From: Dermacoccus abyssi
Lineage (GTDB): Bacteria > Actinomycetota > Actinomycetes > Actinomycetales > Dermatophilaceae
DNA: 64,000 nucleotides
Reading direction: 5' to 3'
Assembly: GCF_003515945.1 (NCBI RefSeq)
Contig: NZ_QWLM01000002.1
Location: 243,417 to 307,416, forward strand
Every line of letters starts with the position of its first letter. The stretch's first letter is position 1. Shown one piece after another: positions 47,229 to 56,956 of this stretch. A program made the position numbers and the translations under genes. The notes beneath the pieces were generated by a model. The model did no database searches. It worked only from the letters and a program-made list of their open reading frames with translations, and was not told the DNA's origin.

Positions 47229-48221
47229 ATGACGGCACGGGTGACGATGTACTTCCTCGGCGGCACGATCAGCATGTCCTCCGCGGACGGTCACTCGGTA
47301 CGGCCGACGCTGAGCGGAGACGACCTGCTCGCCGCCGTTCCAGGCCTCGATCAGGTGGACGCCGAGGTCACGGCCGAGCAGGTCGCTCGCGAACAAAGCG
47401 GCTCACTCACCTACACTCACCTGCTCACGGTTTTCGAGCGCGCCCGATCGAGCGATGCTGGCGGATTCGTTCTCGTTCAGGGAACCGACACCCTCGAAGA
47501 GGCGGCCTACCTGCTTGATCTTCTCTGGGACGACCCGCGACCCTTCGTCGCCACAGGCGCCATGCGAAACCCGACGATGGCCGGCGCCGACGGCGCAGCG
47601 AACCTCCTCGCGGCCGTGCGTGTCGCAGCTTCCCCCGAGGCGCGCGAAAGGGGTGCCTGCGTCGTCTTCGCCGACGAGATCCACGCGGCGCGCCACGTCA
47701 CCAAGTCGGACACCGCGTCCATCTCGACCTTCCGCTCCCCCAACACCGGCCCCGCCGGTCGCGTGCTCGAGGGGCACGTCCACTTCTTCTCTCCGCCGGG
47801 CGCGCGCTCTGCGCTCGGCGCCGACGTGTCGAACGTGACGACGATGGACGTCGAGGTACCCGTCCTCGTGGCCGGCTTCGGGCAGTCGGTCCGCACGCTG
47901 GAGGCCGTCGCTGACGGTGCCGATGCCCTCGTCCTGGCCGGCTTCGGCGCAGGCCACGTTCCGGGGTGGTGGGCCGAGGCGGTCGGCGCCATCGCCGAGC
48001 GCATGCCCGTCATCATGACGAGCCGTACGCACTCCGGCCCGGCCCTCGTCGAGACGTACGGCGCCGTCGGGGCGGAGGTCGATCTCCAGCAGCGCGGCGT
48101 CGTCATGGGCGGCTATCTCGATGCCCTCAAGGCGCGCCTGCTCGTCAGCGTGCTACTGGCCGCGGGCACAGACCGTGAGCAGATCGAAGCAGCCGTGCGT
48201 CGGCACGGCGGCTACCGCTGA
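47229..48221 (+). CDS. L-asparaginase family protein
   Basis: Hydrolyses asparagine to aspartate and ammonia. The 330-aa protein has both threonine nucleophile motifs: FLGGTIS (Thr13) and VLVQGTDTLEEAAYLL (Thr-Asp pair); the Lys of TKSDTASISTF follows, and HSGPA lies in the C-terminal domain. No signal peptide is present, so it is cytoplasmic. Its end overlaps the convergent mnhG by 10 bp. Confidence 0.9.
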   Translation: MTARVTMYFLGGTISMSSADGHSVRPTLSGDDLLAAVPGLDQVDAEVTAEQVAREQSGSLTYTHLLTVFERARSSDAGGFVLVQGTDTLEEAAYLLDLLWDDPRPFVATGAMRNPTMAGADGAANLLAAVRVAASPEARERGACVVFADEIHAARHVTKSDTASISTFRSPNTGPAGRVLEGHVHFFSPPGARSALGADVSNVTTMDVEVPVLVAGFGQSVRTLEAVADGADALVLAGFGAGHVPGWWAEAVGAIAERMPVIMTSRTHSGPALVETYGAVGAEVDLQQRGVVMGGYLDALKARLLVSVLLAAGTDREQIEAAVRRHGGYR

Positions 48222-48586
48222 TCCGGAACGTCCCCTTCGTCGGCTCGCCCCTGCGGGCGGTCCTCGGACAGCTCGTCCACGACGAGGCGTTCTTCCCCGC
48301 GGTTGTCGGTACGCACCGCGGCACGCCCGATCATGTGGCTCGCGACCGGTGAGGTGACGAGCTGGAAGATGATGACCAGGGCGAGCAGCCCGAAAGCTTC
48401 CGGCTCACGCAGCCGCAGCGCGACGCCGAGCAGCACGAGGCCGAGCCCCAACACCTGAGGCTTCGTCGCGGGGTGAGTGCGGCTGAGCAGATCCGGCATC
48501 CGGACCTGCCCGATCGCGGCCACGAGCGCCAGCAGCGAGCCCGTGATCATGCAGATGGCGGCAACGACGTCGAAGAACGTGGTCAT
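48212..48586 (-). CDS. mnhG: Mrp Na+/H+ antiporter subunit G
   Basis: Small PhaG/MnhG subunit, 124 aa, with three membrane spans and the family loop RMPDLLSRTHPATKPQVLGLGL. The last 35 residues are a charged cytoplasmic tail. ATG 48586 overlaps the mnhF stop. It is the last gene of the Mrp operon. Confidence 0.93.
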   Translation of the reverse strand: MTTFFDVVAAICMITGSLLALVAAIGQVRMPDLLSRTHPATKPQVLGLGLVLLGVALRLREPEAFGLLALVIIFQLVTSPVASHMIGRAAVRTDNRGEERLVVDELSEDRPQGRADEGDVPDQR

Positions 48587-48867
48587 GCTCCGTCCTCCTC
48601 GTCCTCGATGTCGTCGAACCCTCGGATGTAGCGCGCCACGGAAACCGAACCGGTGAAACCGAGCAGCGCGAGCACGAGGAGGGTTGGCAGGGTGAACAGG
48701 TGCTGGTTCCACGCGGCTTCAACTGCGAGGCCACAGATGACGATCGAGATGAGCACGTCGAGCGCGACGCTGCGGTCGAGCATCGTCGGGCCCATCGTGA
48801 CGCGGGCGAGCGTGAGCACGGCTGCAGCCGTGAGGACGACCACGCACACCAGGTAGACGGTGTTCAT
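48583..48867 (-). CDS. mnhF: Mrp Na+/H+ antiporter subunit F
   Basis: 94-aa MnhF/PhaF subunit with three membrane spans and the family motif VTMGPTMLDRSVALDVLISI. The acidic C-terminus is DDIEDEEDGA. It has ATGA overlaps at both ends with mnhE and mnhG. Confidence 0.93.
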   Translation of the reverse strand: MNTVYLVCVVVLTAAAVLTLARVTMGPTMLDRSVALDVLISIVICGLAVEAAWNQHLFTLPTLLVLALLGFTGSVSVARYIRGFDDIEDEEDGA

Positions 48868-49451
48868 CGCTTGGTTCCTCCCTCACGGACCGGTCGGTCG
48901 CTCCGTTCGTCGATGTCGTGGGCGTACCCACCGATGGCGGCGACCACCCGCTCTTCCTGCTCGAGCACCCGCTTGCGGAACTCGTCTGCTTCCTCGGCAC
49001 TGTTCACGTCGAGGACGTGCAGGTAGAGCGTGTGCCGCGCGCGGTGGACGTCGACGACGATGCTTCCGGGGATGAGCGAGGTCATCTGCGCGACCACCGT
49101 GAGGACGAAGTCCGACGGCGTCGCGAGTTCCACCCGCACGATGGCGTTCGTCAGCGAGGACGCCCCGGGGCGAAGGGTCGTCCACGCGACCCGCACGCTC
49201 GAGACGACGACGTCGACGACGAACTTTCCGACGAGCACGGCCAGAGCCACGGGGCGCGGCCGCAGATGCAGGTGCAACGGCGGCATCGGGAAAGCGATGA
49301 CGACGACGGCACCTACGAGCGCGCCCGCGAGGATGTTGAACAGGCTGAACTCGCCCCAGAGCAGACACCACACGACGGCCAGCGGCACCATGGAGGGCCA
49401 GACCGAGCGCACTCGGCGACGACGCCCGGACGGCGACTGTCGATCACTCAT
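48864..49451 (-). CDS. mnhE: Mrp Na+/H+ antiporter subunit E
   Basis: 195-aa MnhE/PhaE subunit: a basic N-terminus, two or three spans (WCLLWGEFSLFNILAGALVGA is typical), then a cytoplasmic domain with AQMTSLIPGSIVVDV and a charged tail. ATG 49451 overlaps the mnhD stop. Confidence 0.92.
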   Translation of the reverse strand: MSDRQSPSGRRRRVRSVWPSMVPLAVVWCLLWGEFSLFNILAGALVGAVVVIAFPMPPLHLHLRPRPVALAVLVGKFVVDVVVSSVRVAWTTLRPGASSLTNAIVRVELATPSDFVLTVVAQMTSLIPGSIVVDVHRARHTLYLHVLDVNSAEEADEFRKRVLEQEERVVAAIGGYAHDIDERSDRPVREGGTKR

Positions 49452-51139
49452 CGGTCGTCTCCCAACACCGCGTTGACGTACGGCGTACGCGCCTTCATGT
49501 CGACAGAGGCACGTTCGGTGAGGCCGAATAGCGGTCCAGCCACGACGGTGAGCGCGATCGAGAAGGCGACGAGCGCCGTCGTCGGCCACATGAGCGTGCG
49601 CGGAGTCGCGCCTTCACGGGCGTGGAGCGGTTTGTCGTAGAGGTCGTCCACCTCTTCGTCCCCCTCCGTCGCGCCGGCAGCGAGCGCGACGTCCGTCGGC
49701 ATGACCCGGTCCGCCTCACTGGCGTTCTTCTCGACGGCCCGCTTCGTGATGTGTCGAAGGGACGGCTCGTCGTGTTCGGCCGCTGCCTCGTTGAGCGCCT
49801 TGGACATTTCGCGCGCCTGTTCCTCACTGCGCCAGAAGGCGAGCGCCCACGCCTTCGCCATAGCGTAGAGCGTGAGAAGGCTCGTCACGACGGCGCCGCC
49901 GACGAGGACGTATGCCGTGGTCGAGCCGTCTGCGACGGCCGCCTGCAGGAGTCCGATCTTGCCGAGGTAGCCCGACAGCGGCGGGATGCCCGCGAGGTTC
50001 ATCGCCGGAATGAAGAAGAGGATCGCGATGAACGGCGCGGTCTTCGCCAAGCCGCCGAGGCGCAGCAGGCTCGTTGTTCCCGTGCGGTATTCGATGAGCC
50101 CCACGACGAGGAACAGCACGGTCTGGATCGTGATGTGGTGCACGACGTAGAGCGTGGCCCCCGCGAGGCCCTCGGCCGAACCGAGAGCGATGCCCAGGAT
50201 CATGTAGCCGATGTGACTGACGAGCGTGAACGAGAGCATTCGCTTGACGTCCGACTGCGCGACCGCGCCGAGGATGCCGACGAGCATCGTGGCGAACGCC
50301 GTCCACAGCAGCAGGTTCGACAGCGGGCTGTCGGGGAACAGCAGTGTCTGGGTGCGCAGGATGGCGTAGACACCCACCTTCGTCAGCAAGCCGGCGAAGA
50401 CGGCCGTCACCGGCGCGGGCGCCGTCGGGTAGCTGTCCGGGAGCCAGAACGACAGCGGGAACACAGCGGCCTTGATGGCGAATACCGTGAGCAGCAGCAG
50501 TTGCAACGTGAGGGCCACGCCGTCCGGCAGGTCGCCGAGGCGCTCGGAGAGCTGCGCGAAGTTGAGCGACCCCGTCGCGGCGTAAACCGCTGCGATGGCG
50601 ATGAGGAACAACGCCGACGACACCATGTTGATGACGACGTAGATCGTGCCCGCCCGGATCCGGCTCTCGGTACCACCGAGGGTGAGCAGGACATAGCTCG
50701 CGAAGAGCAGCATCTCGAAGCTGACGAACAGGTTGAACAGGTCACCCGCGAGGAAGGCGTTCGAGACGCCGGCGACGAGCACCATGAACGTCGGGTGATA
50801 GATCGAGACCGGAGTGCTCTCGTCGTCCTCGCTCGCGCCGCCCTGGGCCAACGAGTACACGAGGACCGCGAGGGTGACGATGGCCGACACGAGCAGCATG
50901 AGCGCCGACACGCGGTCGGCCACGAGTGCCAGGCCGAGGGGCCGCGGCCACGAACCGAGCCACGCGACCTGCGGTCCGTGCCGGTCGGCGGCGACGAGGA
51001 GCATCGAGGCAATGGCCACGACGGCGACGAGGACGCTCACCGTGATGGCGCGCTGTACCCGGGGGCGACGCGAGAACATCAGTGCGGCGCCGCAGCCGAA
51101 CAGCGGCAGCAGAACGGGAAGGGGGACGACGTCATTCAT
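49448..51139 (-). CDS. mnhD: Mrp Na+/H+ antiporter subunit D
   Basis: 563-aa homologue of complex I antiporter subunits, with about 14 spans. Family landmarks are the conserved Glu in FVSFEMLLFASYVLLTLG, the Lys in LTVFAIKAAVFPLSFWLPD and AGLLTKVGVYAILR. Before the last span lies a hydrophilic insert of about 80 residues (near 445-525, from SEEQAREMSKALNE to AREGATPRT), longer than in typical MnhD. It is probably a cytoplasmic loop. Confidence 0.94.
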   Translation of the reverse strand: MNDVVPLPVLLPLFGCGAALMFSRRPRVQRAITVSVLVAVVAIASMLLVAADRHGPQVAWLGSWPRPLGLALVADRVSALMLLVSAIVTLAVLVYSLAQGGASEDDESTPVSIYHPTFMVLVAGVSNAFLAGDLFNLFVSFEMLLFASYVLLTLGGTESRIRAGTIYVVINMVSSALFLIAIAAVYAATGSLNFAQLSERLGDLPDGVALTLQLLLLTVFAIKAAVFPLSFWLPDSYPTAPAPVTAVFAGLLTKVGVYAILRTQTLLFPDSPLSNLLLWTAFATMLVGILGAVAQSDVKRMLSFTLVSHIGYMILGIALGSAEGLAGATLYVVHHITIQTVLFLVVGLIEYRTGTTSLLRLGGLAKTAPFIAILFFIPAMNLAGIPPLSGYLGKIGLLQAAVADGSTTAYVLVGGAVVTSLLTLYAMAKAWALAFWRSEEQAREMSKALNEAAAEHDEPSLRHITKRAVEKNASEADRVMPTDVALAAGATEGDEEVDDLYDKPLHAREGATPRTLMWPTTALVAFSIALTVVAGPLFGLTERASVDMKARTPYVNAVLGDDR

Positions 51140-51573
51140 GCCTTCTCCTCGGGTGCGGAGTCGTCGTCGTCCGGACCACCGGTCGTGAGGTCGTAGCTGT
51201 CGGAGGCCTCGTCACGCAGGGCGCGACGACGGATCGCGGCGTCCTCGACGTCGTCCTGGACGTCGTCGTGCCCGTTGAGCTGCCAACTGCGGTAGGCCAT
51301 GGCCAGGGCGAACGCCGTCGTACCGAGAGCGATGACGATGGCGGTGAGGACGAGTGCCTGCGGAAGCGGGTCGGTCATGTCCTCGGCCGACACCTTGCCG
51401 GCGACCGGCGGATGCCCCGAGGGCCCCGCAGCGACCATGAACAGAAGGTTCACCCCGTTGCCGAGCATGAGCAGCCCGACGAGGACGCGCGTCAGGCTGC
51501 GCTCGAGCAGCAGGTAGACACTGACGCCGATGAGGCTCGCCGCCGTGATGATGAGGGTCAGGTTCGCGCTCAT
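51136..51573 (-). CDS. mnhC: Mrp Na+/H+ antiporter subunit C
   Basis: 145-aa NuoK-like subunit with three spans and the family motif LLLERSLTRVLVGLLMLGNGVNL. A hydrophilic Asp-rich tail of about 40 residues follows. It has ATGA overlaps with mnhA and mnhD. Confidence 0.93.
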   Translation of the reverse strand: MSANLTLIITAASLIGVSVYLLLERSLTRVLVGLLMLGNGVNLLFMVAAGPSGHPPVAGKVSAEDMTDPLPQALVLTAIVIALGTTAFALAMAYRSWQLNGHDDVQDDVEDAAIRRRALRDEASDSYDLTTGGPDDDDSAPEEKA

Positions 51574-54440
51574 CGAGCCACCTCCGCGTTCGTGGCGTCG
51601 TTGTCGCGTTCCTCGGAGATGATCTGACGGTCGATCCGCGAACCGAACGTGCGCAGCAGATCGAGGATGAGCCCGACGACGACGAGGTAGACACCGATGT
51701 CGAAGAACAGCGACGTCACGAGGTGGTGGTCACCGAGGAGCGGTAGGTGGACGTCGTACTGGTAGCTCTCCAGCACAGCGCCGCCGAACGCCAGAGGCGC
51801 GAGGCCCGAGCCCGCCGCGATGACGAGACCAACGCCCAGGAGTGTGCCCGCGTCGATCGGCGCAGCCTCGTCGAGCTCGTAGCGGCCTCCCGCGAGGTAG
51901 CGCACGACGAGGGCTAGCCCCGTGACGATGCCGCCGGCGAACCCGCCACCGGTGAAGTTGTGGCCTGCGAACAGCAGGTACACACCGACCATGACCATGG
52001 CCGGGAACACGAGACGCGTGACGACCTCGAAGATGATGGAACGCTTCTCCGGCGCGAGTGTGCTCGGCCCGGAGAGCCACGAGCCGCCCGTCTTCGGTTC
52101 CGCCGCGTGGTGCTGGGGCAGGTCCCCGACGCGGCGAATCGTTGAGCGGCGCGTTCCGATGAAGAGCAGGCTCGCCACACCGGTGGCCGCTGCCACGAGC
52201 ACGGAGATCTCCCCCATCGTGTCCCACGCACGGATGTCGACGAGGGTGACGCTGACGATGTTCTTGCCGCCGCCGAAGTCGACGCTCGCCTCGGGGAAGC
52301 CGACGGAGACGGGCTGCGCGGTGCGGGCGTTCGTCGCGACGATCATGATGCCTGCGACCGCTGCACCGACGGCGAGGCCGAGCAGGGCGCGCACGTAACG
52401 CTGCGCCGACAGCGGCCGATCGGTGAAGTAGGTGGGCAGACGGCGCAGGACGAGCACGAAGGCGATGACGCTGGCCGTCTCGACGAGCACTTGGGTGAGG
52501 GCGAGGTCGGGTGCGCCCTGCAGGACGAAGAGGACGGCGCAGCCGTACCCCGTCACACCGACGAGCAGCGCAGCGCGAAGGCGCCGACGCGCGCGGGCCG
52601 TCATGATGGCCGCGAGGACGACGACGAGTCCGGCCGCCGCCTGGGCCGGCGTGTCCCACACGTGGACCTGGACGTCGGGCGTCCACGCCATGAGCATGGC
52701 GACACCGGGGAACGCGAGAAGGACGACCAGCGTCACCGCGAGGTAGGCGCTCACCGAACCACGCTGCATGAAACCGGTGACCTCGACGGAGAGGCGGTCG
52801 ACGCCGTGCATGAGCGACAGGTAGGCGCGCTGCGCACTCCACGGCTGGGCGACCTTCGTCTGCGCATGAGCGATGGGGCGGCGCGCGACGAACATGAGCG
52901 CACCACTGACCAGGGCGAGGACCGACAGTCCGAGCGGAAGGCCGAGCCCGTGCCAGAGAGCCAGCTTCGCCTCGTGGGCCCCCGGCGGGAACTGGTGGGT
53001 GTACCCCTCGAGCGACTTTGTCAGCGGCCCGCCGAAGAACGCGACGCCGATGCTGAGGACGGCGAGGACGACGGGTGAGGCGAGGAAAGCGGGGCTGGGA
53101 GTCTTGAAGTCCGTGGCCTCGACGCCAGGCTTGTCGGCGAAAGCGCCCCACAGGAATCGCAACGTGTACGCCGTGGTGATGATCGAACCCACGACGACTC
53201 CGACGAGCACGGTCCAGGCCGCCACCGGTCCGAGGCCGGTTCCGTCGCCACCGGCCGTCACGTCGACGAGGGCGGTGAGAACGCTCTCCTTGGCCACGAA
53301 GCCCAGTAGGGGCGGGAAGCCGACCATCGATGCGCCGGCGATCGCGGCCGCGGCGAACAGCACCGGCGAACGGCGCCCGAGGCCCGAGAGGGTGCGCAGG
53401 TCACGGTTTCCAGCGTTGTGGTCGATGATGCCGACGACGAGGAACAAGCAGGACTTGAACAGCGCGTGGGCCAGGAGCAACGCCACACCGGCCAGAGCCG
53501 CCGCGCGGGTGCCGACACTGAGGACGACGAGGAGGAACCCCAACTGGCTCACGGTGCCGTAGGCGAGGATCAGCTTGACGTCGCACTGCACGAGTGAACG
53601 CCAGCCGCCGACGAGCATGGTGAGCACACCGAGGGTGAGGATGCCGGCGCGCCAGCCGGGCACACCCGCGAACGCCGGGGCGAGCAGGGCCACGAGGTAG
53701 ACGCCCGCCTTCACCATCGAGGCGGCGTGCAGGTAGGCACTCACCGGGGTCGGGGCCGACATGGCACCGGGCAACCAGAAGTGGAACGGCACGATGGCCG
53801 ACTTGCTCAGAGCGCCGACGAGCACGAGCATCACGGCCGCCGTCAACAGACCGCTGGCAGCCGGCGGGTCGGCGAGGATCTTGGAGATACGCATCGTGCC
53901 GGCGAGGTGACCGAGCATGAGCATGCCGACGAGCATCGCGAGCCCGCCGAACGTCGTGACGATCAGCGCTTGCATGGCTGCCAGGCGCGCCGAGCGCTTG
54001 GTCATGTCGTAACCGATGAGCAGGTAGGAGAAGACCGTCGTCATCTCCCAGAAGACGTAGACCATGAGCAGGTCGTCGGCCAGGACGAGGCCGAGCATCG
54101 AACCGGCGAACGCGATGAAGGTGGCCGCGAACGAGCCGACACGGTCGTCGTCATGGAAGTAGGAGGCGCAGTAGAAGAGGACGAGGGCACCCACGCCGGC
54201 CACAACGAGGGTAAGCAGCCACTGCAGGGCACCCATCCGGAACGCCAGATCGGTTCCGAGTGAGGGAATCCACGAGACGGTCTGGGTGACGGGGGCGGCG
54301 CCCGGCGCATTGAGCACGGCCCAGACGAAGGTGGCGAGCGGCACGATCGCAAGGGCCATGAAGACCTTGCGCCCGAGGGCAAGCGCCATCGCCGGCGCGG
54401 CGAGCGCAGCCAGGAGATGAACGGAGATGAGAAGGATCAC
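51570..54440 (-). CDS. mnhA: Mrp Na+/H+ antiporter subunit A fused to B
   Basis: 956-aa ion-translocating subunit. The first 750 or so residues are MnhA, with VYVFWEMTTVFSYLLIGYD, the Lys in LSKSAIVPFHFWLPGAMSAPTPVSAYLHAA, and an NuoJ-like part. The C-terminal 160 residues are MnhB (VYLLFAGHNFTGGGFAGGIVTGL), so no separate mnhB gene is needed. The complex expels Na+ in exchange for H+ and supports pH and salt tolerance. GTG 54440 with GAGG at 7-nt spacing is the likely start. The operon is A/B-C-D-E-F-G, with overlaps at every junction. Confidence 0.94.
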   Translation of the reverse strand: MILLISVHLLAALAAPAMALALGRKVFMALAIVPLATFVWAVLNAPGAAPVTQTVSWIPSLGTDLAFRMGALQWLLTLVVAGVGALVLFYCASYFHDDDRVGSFAATFIAFAGSMLGLVLADDLLMVYVFWEMTTVFSYLLIGYDMTKRSARLAAMQALIVTTFGGLAMLVGMLMLGHLAGTMRISKILADPPAASGLLTAAVMLVLVGALSKSAIVPFHFWLPGAMSAPTPVSAYLHAASMVKAGVYLVALLAPAFAGVPGWRAGILTLGVLTMLVGGWRSLVQCDVKLILAYGTVSQLGFLLVVLSVGTRAAALAGVALLLAHALFKSCLFLVVGIIDHNAGNRDLRTLSGLGRRSPVLFAAAAIAGASMVGFPPLLGFVAKESVLTALVDVTAGGDGTGLGPVAAWTVLVGVVVGSIITTAYTLRFLWGAFADKPGVEATDFKTPSPAFLASPVVLAVLSIGVAFFGGPLTKSLEGYTHQFPPGAHEAKLALWHGLGLPLGLSVLALVSGALMFVARRPIAHAQTKVAQPWSAQRAYLSLMHGVDRLSVEVTGFMQRGSVSAYLAVTLVVLLAFPGVAMLMAWTPDVQVHVWDTPAQAAAGLVVVLAAIMTARARRRLRAALLVGVTGYGCAVLFVLQGAPDLALTQVLVETASVIAFVLVLRRLPTYFTDRPLSAQRYVRALLGLAVGAAVAGIMIVATNARTAQPVSVGFPEASVDFGGGKNIVSVTLVDIRAWDTMGEISVLVAAATGVASLLFIGTRRSTIRRVGDLPQHHAAEPKTGGSWLSGPSTLAPEKRSIIFEVVTRLVFPAMVMVGVYLLFAGHNFTGGGFAGGIVTGLALVVRYLAGGRYELDEAAPIDAGTLLGVGLVIAAGSGLAPLAFGGAVLESYQYDVHLPLLGDHHLVTSLFFDIGVYLVVVGLILDLLRTFGSRIDRQIISEERDNDATNAEVAR

Positions 54441-54557
54441 GCGAGAACCTCGAGACGACGTTCGGGAGGGCCGGCGGGTGGGTGGAGCGGAAGGGACTTC
54501 TTGGGTCGGGATGCGAGGAACCGCGGCCAGGCGGGCCGCACTCAGGCACCCGCGGCG

Positions 54558-55223
54558 TCAGGAGACCTTCGGGTGGACCTCCCACGGTGAGTCGGCGGGT
54601 CGCAGGTCGTTCCACCCGTTCGCGCGTGCGACATTCGCGGCGAACGCTCCCATGAGGAGGGTTGGATTGTGGATGCGGCCCGCCATGGCCGCGGCGACGA
54701 CATCGTCGAGCGACACCCAGGCCGTCGGCATGTCGAGCTCTTCGTCCTCGCGCTCGAAACGGTCGTCGGCAGCGACCTCGCTCACGTCCCGGGCGAGGTA
54801 GATACGCAACTGCTCCGACAGACCGCCCGGCGAGGAGGCGTAGTCGATGAGCAGGTCGAGGCGCCCGGCTCGCAGGTCGGCCTCTTCGTAGAGTTCGCGC
54901 AGTGCCGCTTCGTGCGGAGGTTCGCCGTCGACGTCGAGCAGACCCGCAGGAATCTCCCACTCGCGAGCACCGATCGGGTGGCGGTACTGCTGAATGACGA
55001 GCACCTCTTCGGCGCCGGCTTCACCACGCAGGGCGAGAACGGCGACGGCGCCGGGGTGGTCGACGAAGTCGCGGGTGACGCGACCGGCGTCGCCGAGGTC
55101 GGCCTCCTCGGACAGGACGTTCCAGACCCGGCCTTCGTAGACGCACTCGCTATGCGTGACGGGCGCCTTGGCGTACTCGTCGACGAGGTCGTCGCGGGTC
55201 ATCCGTCCGTGCTCGCTCGTCAT
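54558..55223 (-). CDS. NUDIX hydrolase (ADP-ribose pyrophosphatase type)
   Basis: Hydrolyses nucleoside diphosphate sugars, most likely ADP-ribose. The 221-aa protein has the Nudix box GEPPHEAALRELYEEADL, near consensus with Asp where Gly is usual, preceded by WEIPAGLLDVDG. VLVIQQYRHPIGAREWEIPAG is typical of the ADP-ribose branch. It diverges from no neighbour and follows pyrG after a terminator; GACAAT six bases before the ATG may be a leaderless -10. Confidence 0.88.
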   Translation of the reverse strand: MTSEHGRMTRDDLVDEYAKAPVTHSECVYEGRVWNVLSEEADLGDAGRVTRDFVDHPGAVAVLALRGEAGAEEVLVIQQYRHPIGAREWEIPAGLLDVDGEPPHEAALRELYEEADLRAGRLDLLIDYASSPGGLSEQLRIYLARDVSEVAADDRFEREDEELDMPTAWVSLDDVVAAAMAGRIHNPTLLMGAFAANVARANGWNDLRPADSPWEVHPKVS

Positions 55224-55243
55224 GAGGGGATTGTCTCACAGTA

Positions 55244-55286
55244 CGGTCGGTGCCCGCCCCATGTGCCCAGGGGCAGGCACCGACCG
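55244..55286 (-). terminator. Terminator after pyrG
   Basis: CGGTCGGTGCC-C-GCCCC pairs with its complement (one mismatch) across a 9-nt loop, about 16 bp in all, 14 nt after the pyrG stop. Confidence 0.8.
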
Positions 55287-55299
55287 GTTCGCTTGCGGC

Positions 55300-56940
55300 T
55301 CAGCCCTTCTTGCGCTCGAGCGCCGCCTCCACGAGACCGGCGAAGAGCGGGTGCGCCCGGTGCGGGCGCGACTTGAACTCGGGGTGCGCCTGCGTCGACA
55401 CGTAGTACGGGTGGACGTCCTTCGGCAGCTCCACGAACTCGACGAGGGTGCCCTCGGGCGAGGTGCCGGAGAAGACGAGACCCGCCTGCGCGATGTCGTC
55501 GCGGTAGTCGTTGTTGACCTCGAAACGGTGACGGTGACGCTCGCTGACGTCCGTGGCGCCATAGGCCGTCGCTACGACAGAACCCTCCGCGAGCTTCGCG
55601 GGGTAGGCACCGAGACGCATCGTGCCGCCGAGGTCGCCCTCGCCCTGGACGTAGGACTTCTGCTCCTCCATCGTCGCGATGACGGGGTGGCTCGTGTTCG
55701 GGTCGAACTCCGTCGACGAGGCATCCGCGATACCGGCGACGTTGCGGGCGTACTCGATGACCATGCACTGCAAACCGAGGCAGATGCCCAGGGTGGGCAC
55801 CTTGTTCTCACGTGCCCAGCGCAGAGCGCCGAGCTTGCCCTCGATGCCGCGCACGCCGAAGCCGCCGGGGACGAGGATGCCGTGCACTCCCCCGAGCGCC
55901 TTCTGCGCGCCGGCCTCGGTCTGGCAGGTGTCGGAGGCGACCCAGCGGATCTTCACCTTGGTGTCGTGGTGGAAGCCACCGGCACGCATGGCCTCGGTCA
56001 CCGACAGGTAGGCGTCGGGCAGGTCGATGTACTTGCCGACGAGCGCGAGCTCCACCTCGTGGGCCGGCGAGTGAACGTGGCCGAGCAGCGTGTCCCACTG
56101 GGCCCAGTCGACATCACGGAACGGCAGGCCGAGACGGCGGATGACGTAGGCGTCGAGGCCCTCGGCGTGCACGACCTTCGGGATGTCGTAGATGCTCGGC
56201 GCGTCGACGGCAGCGGCGACTGCCTCGGAGTCGACGTCGCACATGAGGGAGATCTTGCGCTTGATGCCCTCGGGAATCTCGCGGTCCGCGCGCAGCACGA
56301 GGCCGTCGGGCTGGATACCGACCTGACGCAGTGCCGCGACGGAGTGCTGCGTGGGCTTCGTCTTGAGCTCGCCGCTCGGTCCGATGTAGGGCACGAGGGA
56401 GACGTGGAGGAAGAAGACGTTGTCGCGGCCCACGGCGTGGCGGACCTGGCGAGCGGCCTCGAGGAACGGCAGCGACTCGATGTCGCCGACGGTGCCACCG
56501 ATCTCGGTGATGATGATGTCCGGAGCGTCGGGGCCGTTGGCCTCGGCGCGCATGCGGTCCATGATCTCGTTCGTGATGTGCGGGATCACCTGCACGGTGT
56601 CGCCGAGGTACTCGCCGCGACGCTCCTTGGCGATGACGTCGGAGTACACCTGGCCGGTCGTCACATTGGCGCGACCGTGCAGGTTGACGTCGAGGAACCG
56701 CTCGTAGTGTCCGATGTCGAGGTCGGTCTCCGCACCGTCTTCGGTGACGAACACCTCACCGTGCTGGAACGGGTTCATCGTTCCCGGGTCGACGTTGAGG
56801 TACGGGTCGAGCTTCTGCATCGTGACGCTGAGGCCACGTGCGCGAAGCAGTCGGCCGAGGCTCGATGCCGTCAGGCCTTTTCCGAGGGAGGAGGCAACGC
56901 CTCCGGTGACAAAAATCTGCTTCGTCGTCTGATCCACCAC
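55300..56940 (-). CDS. pyrG: CTP synthase
   Basis: PyrG aminates UTP to CTP with glutamine and ATP. The synthetase half opens with [20 protein letters not shown]. The glutaminase half has [16 protein letters not shown] (Cys nucleophile) and [14 protein letters not shown]. The 546-aa length is normal. GTG 56940 is favoured: TAGGCT at 56949-56954 precedes it by eight bases, giving a leaderless message; GTG 56937 would remove one residue. Confidence 0.96.
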   Translation of the reverse strand: MVDQTTKQIFVTGGVASSLGKGLTASSLGRLLRARGLSVTMQKLDPYLNVDPGTMNPFQHGEVFVTEDGAETDLDIGHYERFLDVNLHGRANVTTGQVYSDVIAKERRGEYLGDTVQVIPHITNEIMDRMRAEANGPDAPDIIITEIGGTVGDIESLPFLEAARQVRHAVGRDNVFFLHVSLVPYIGPSGELKTKPTQHSVAALRQVGIQPDGLVLRADREIPEGIKRKISLMCDVDSEAVAAAVDAPSIYDIPKVVHAEGLDAYVIRRLGLPFRDVDWAQWDTLLGHVHSPAHEVELALVGKYIDLPDAYLSVTEAMRAGGFHHDTKVKIRWVASDTCQTEAGAQKALGGVHGILVPGGFGVRGIEGKLGALRWARENKVPTLGICLGLQCMVIEYARNVAGIADASSTEFDPNTSHPVIATMEEQKSYVQGEGDLGGTMRLGAYPAKLAEGSVVATAYGATDVSERHRHRFEVNNDYRDDIAQAGLVFSGTSPEGTLVEFVELPKDVHPYYVSTQAHPEFKSRPHRAHPLFAGLVEAALERKKG

Positions 56941-56948
56941 GGAATGCC

Positions 56949-56954
56949 AGCCTA
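56949..56954 (-). promoter_or_regulatory. -10 box of leaderless pyrG promoter
   Basis: TAGGCT, then 8 nt, then GTG at 56940. The box overlaps the short gap after recN, so pyrG has its own promoter. Confidence 0.5.
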
Positions 56955-56956
56955 CG

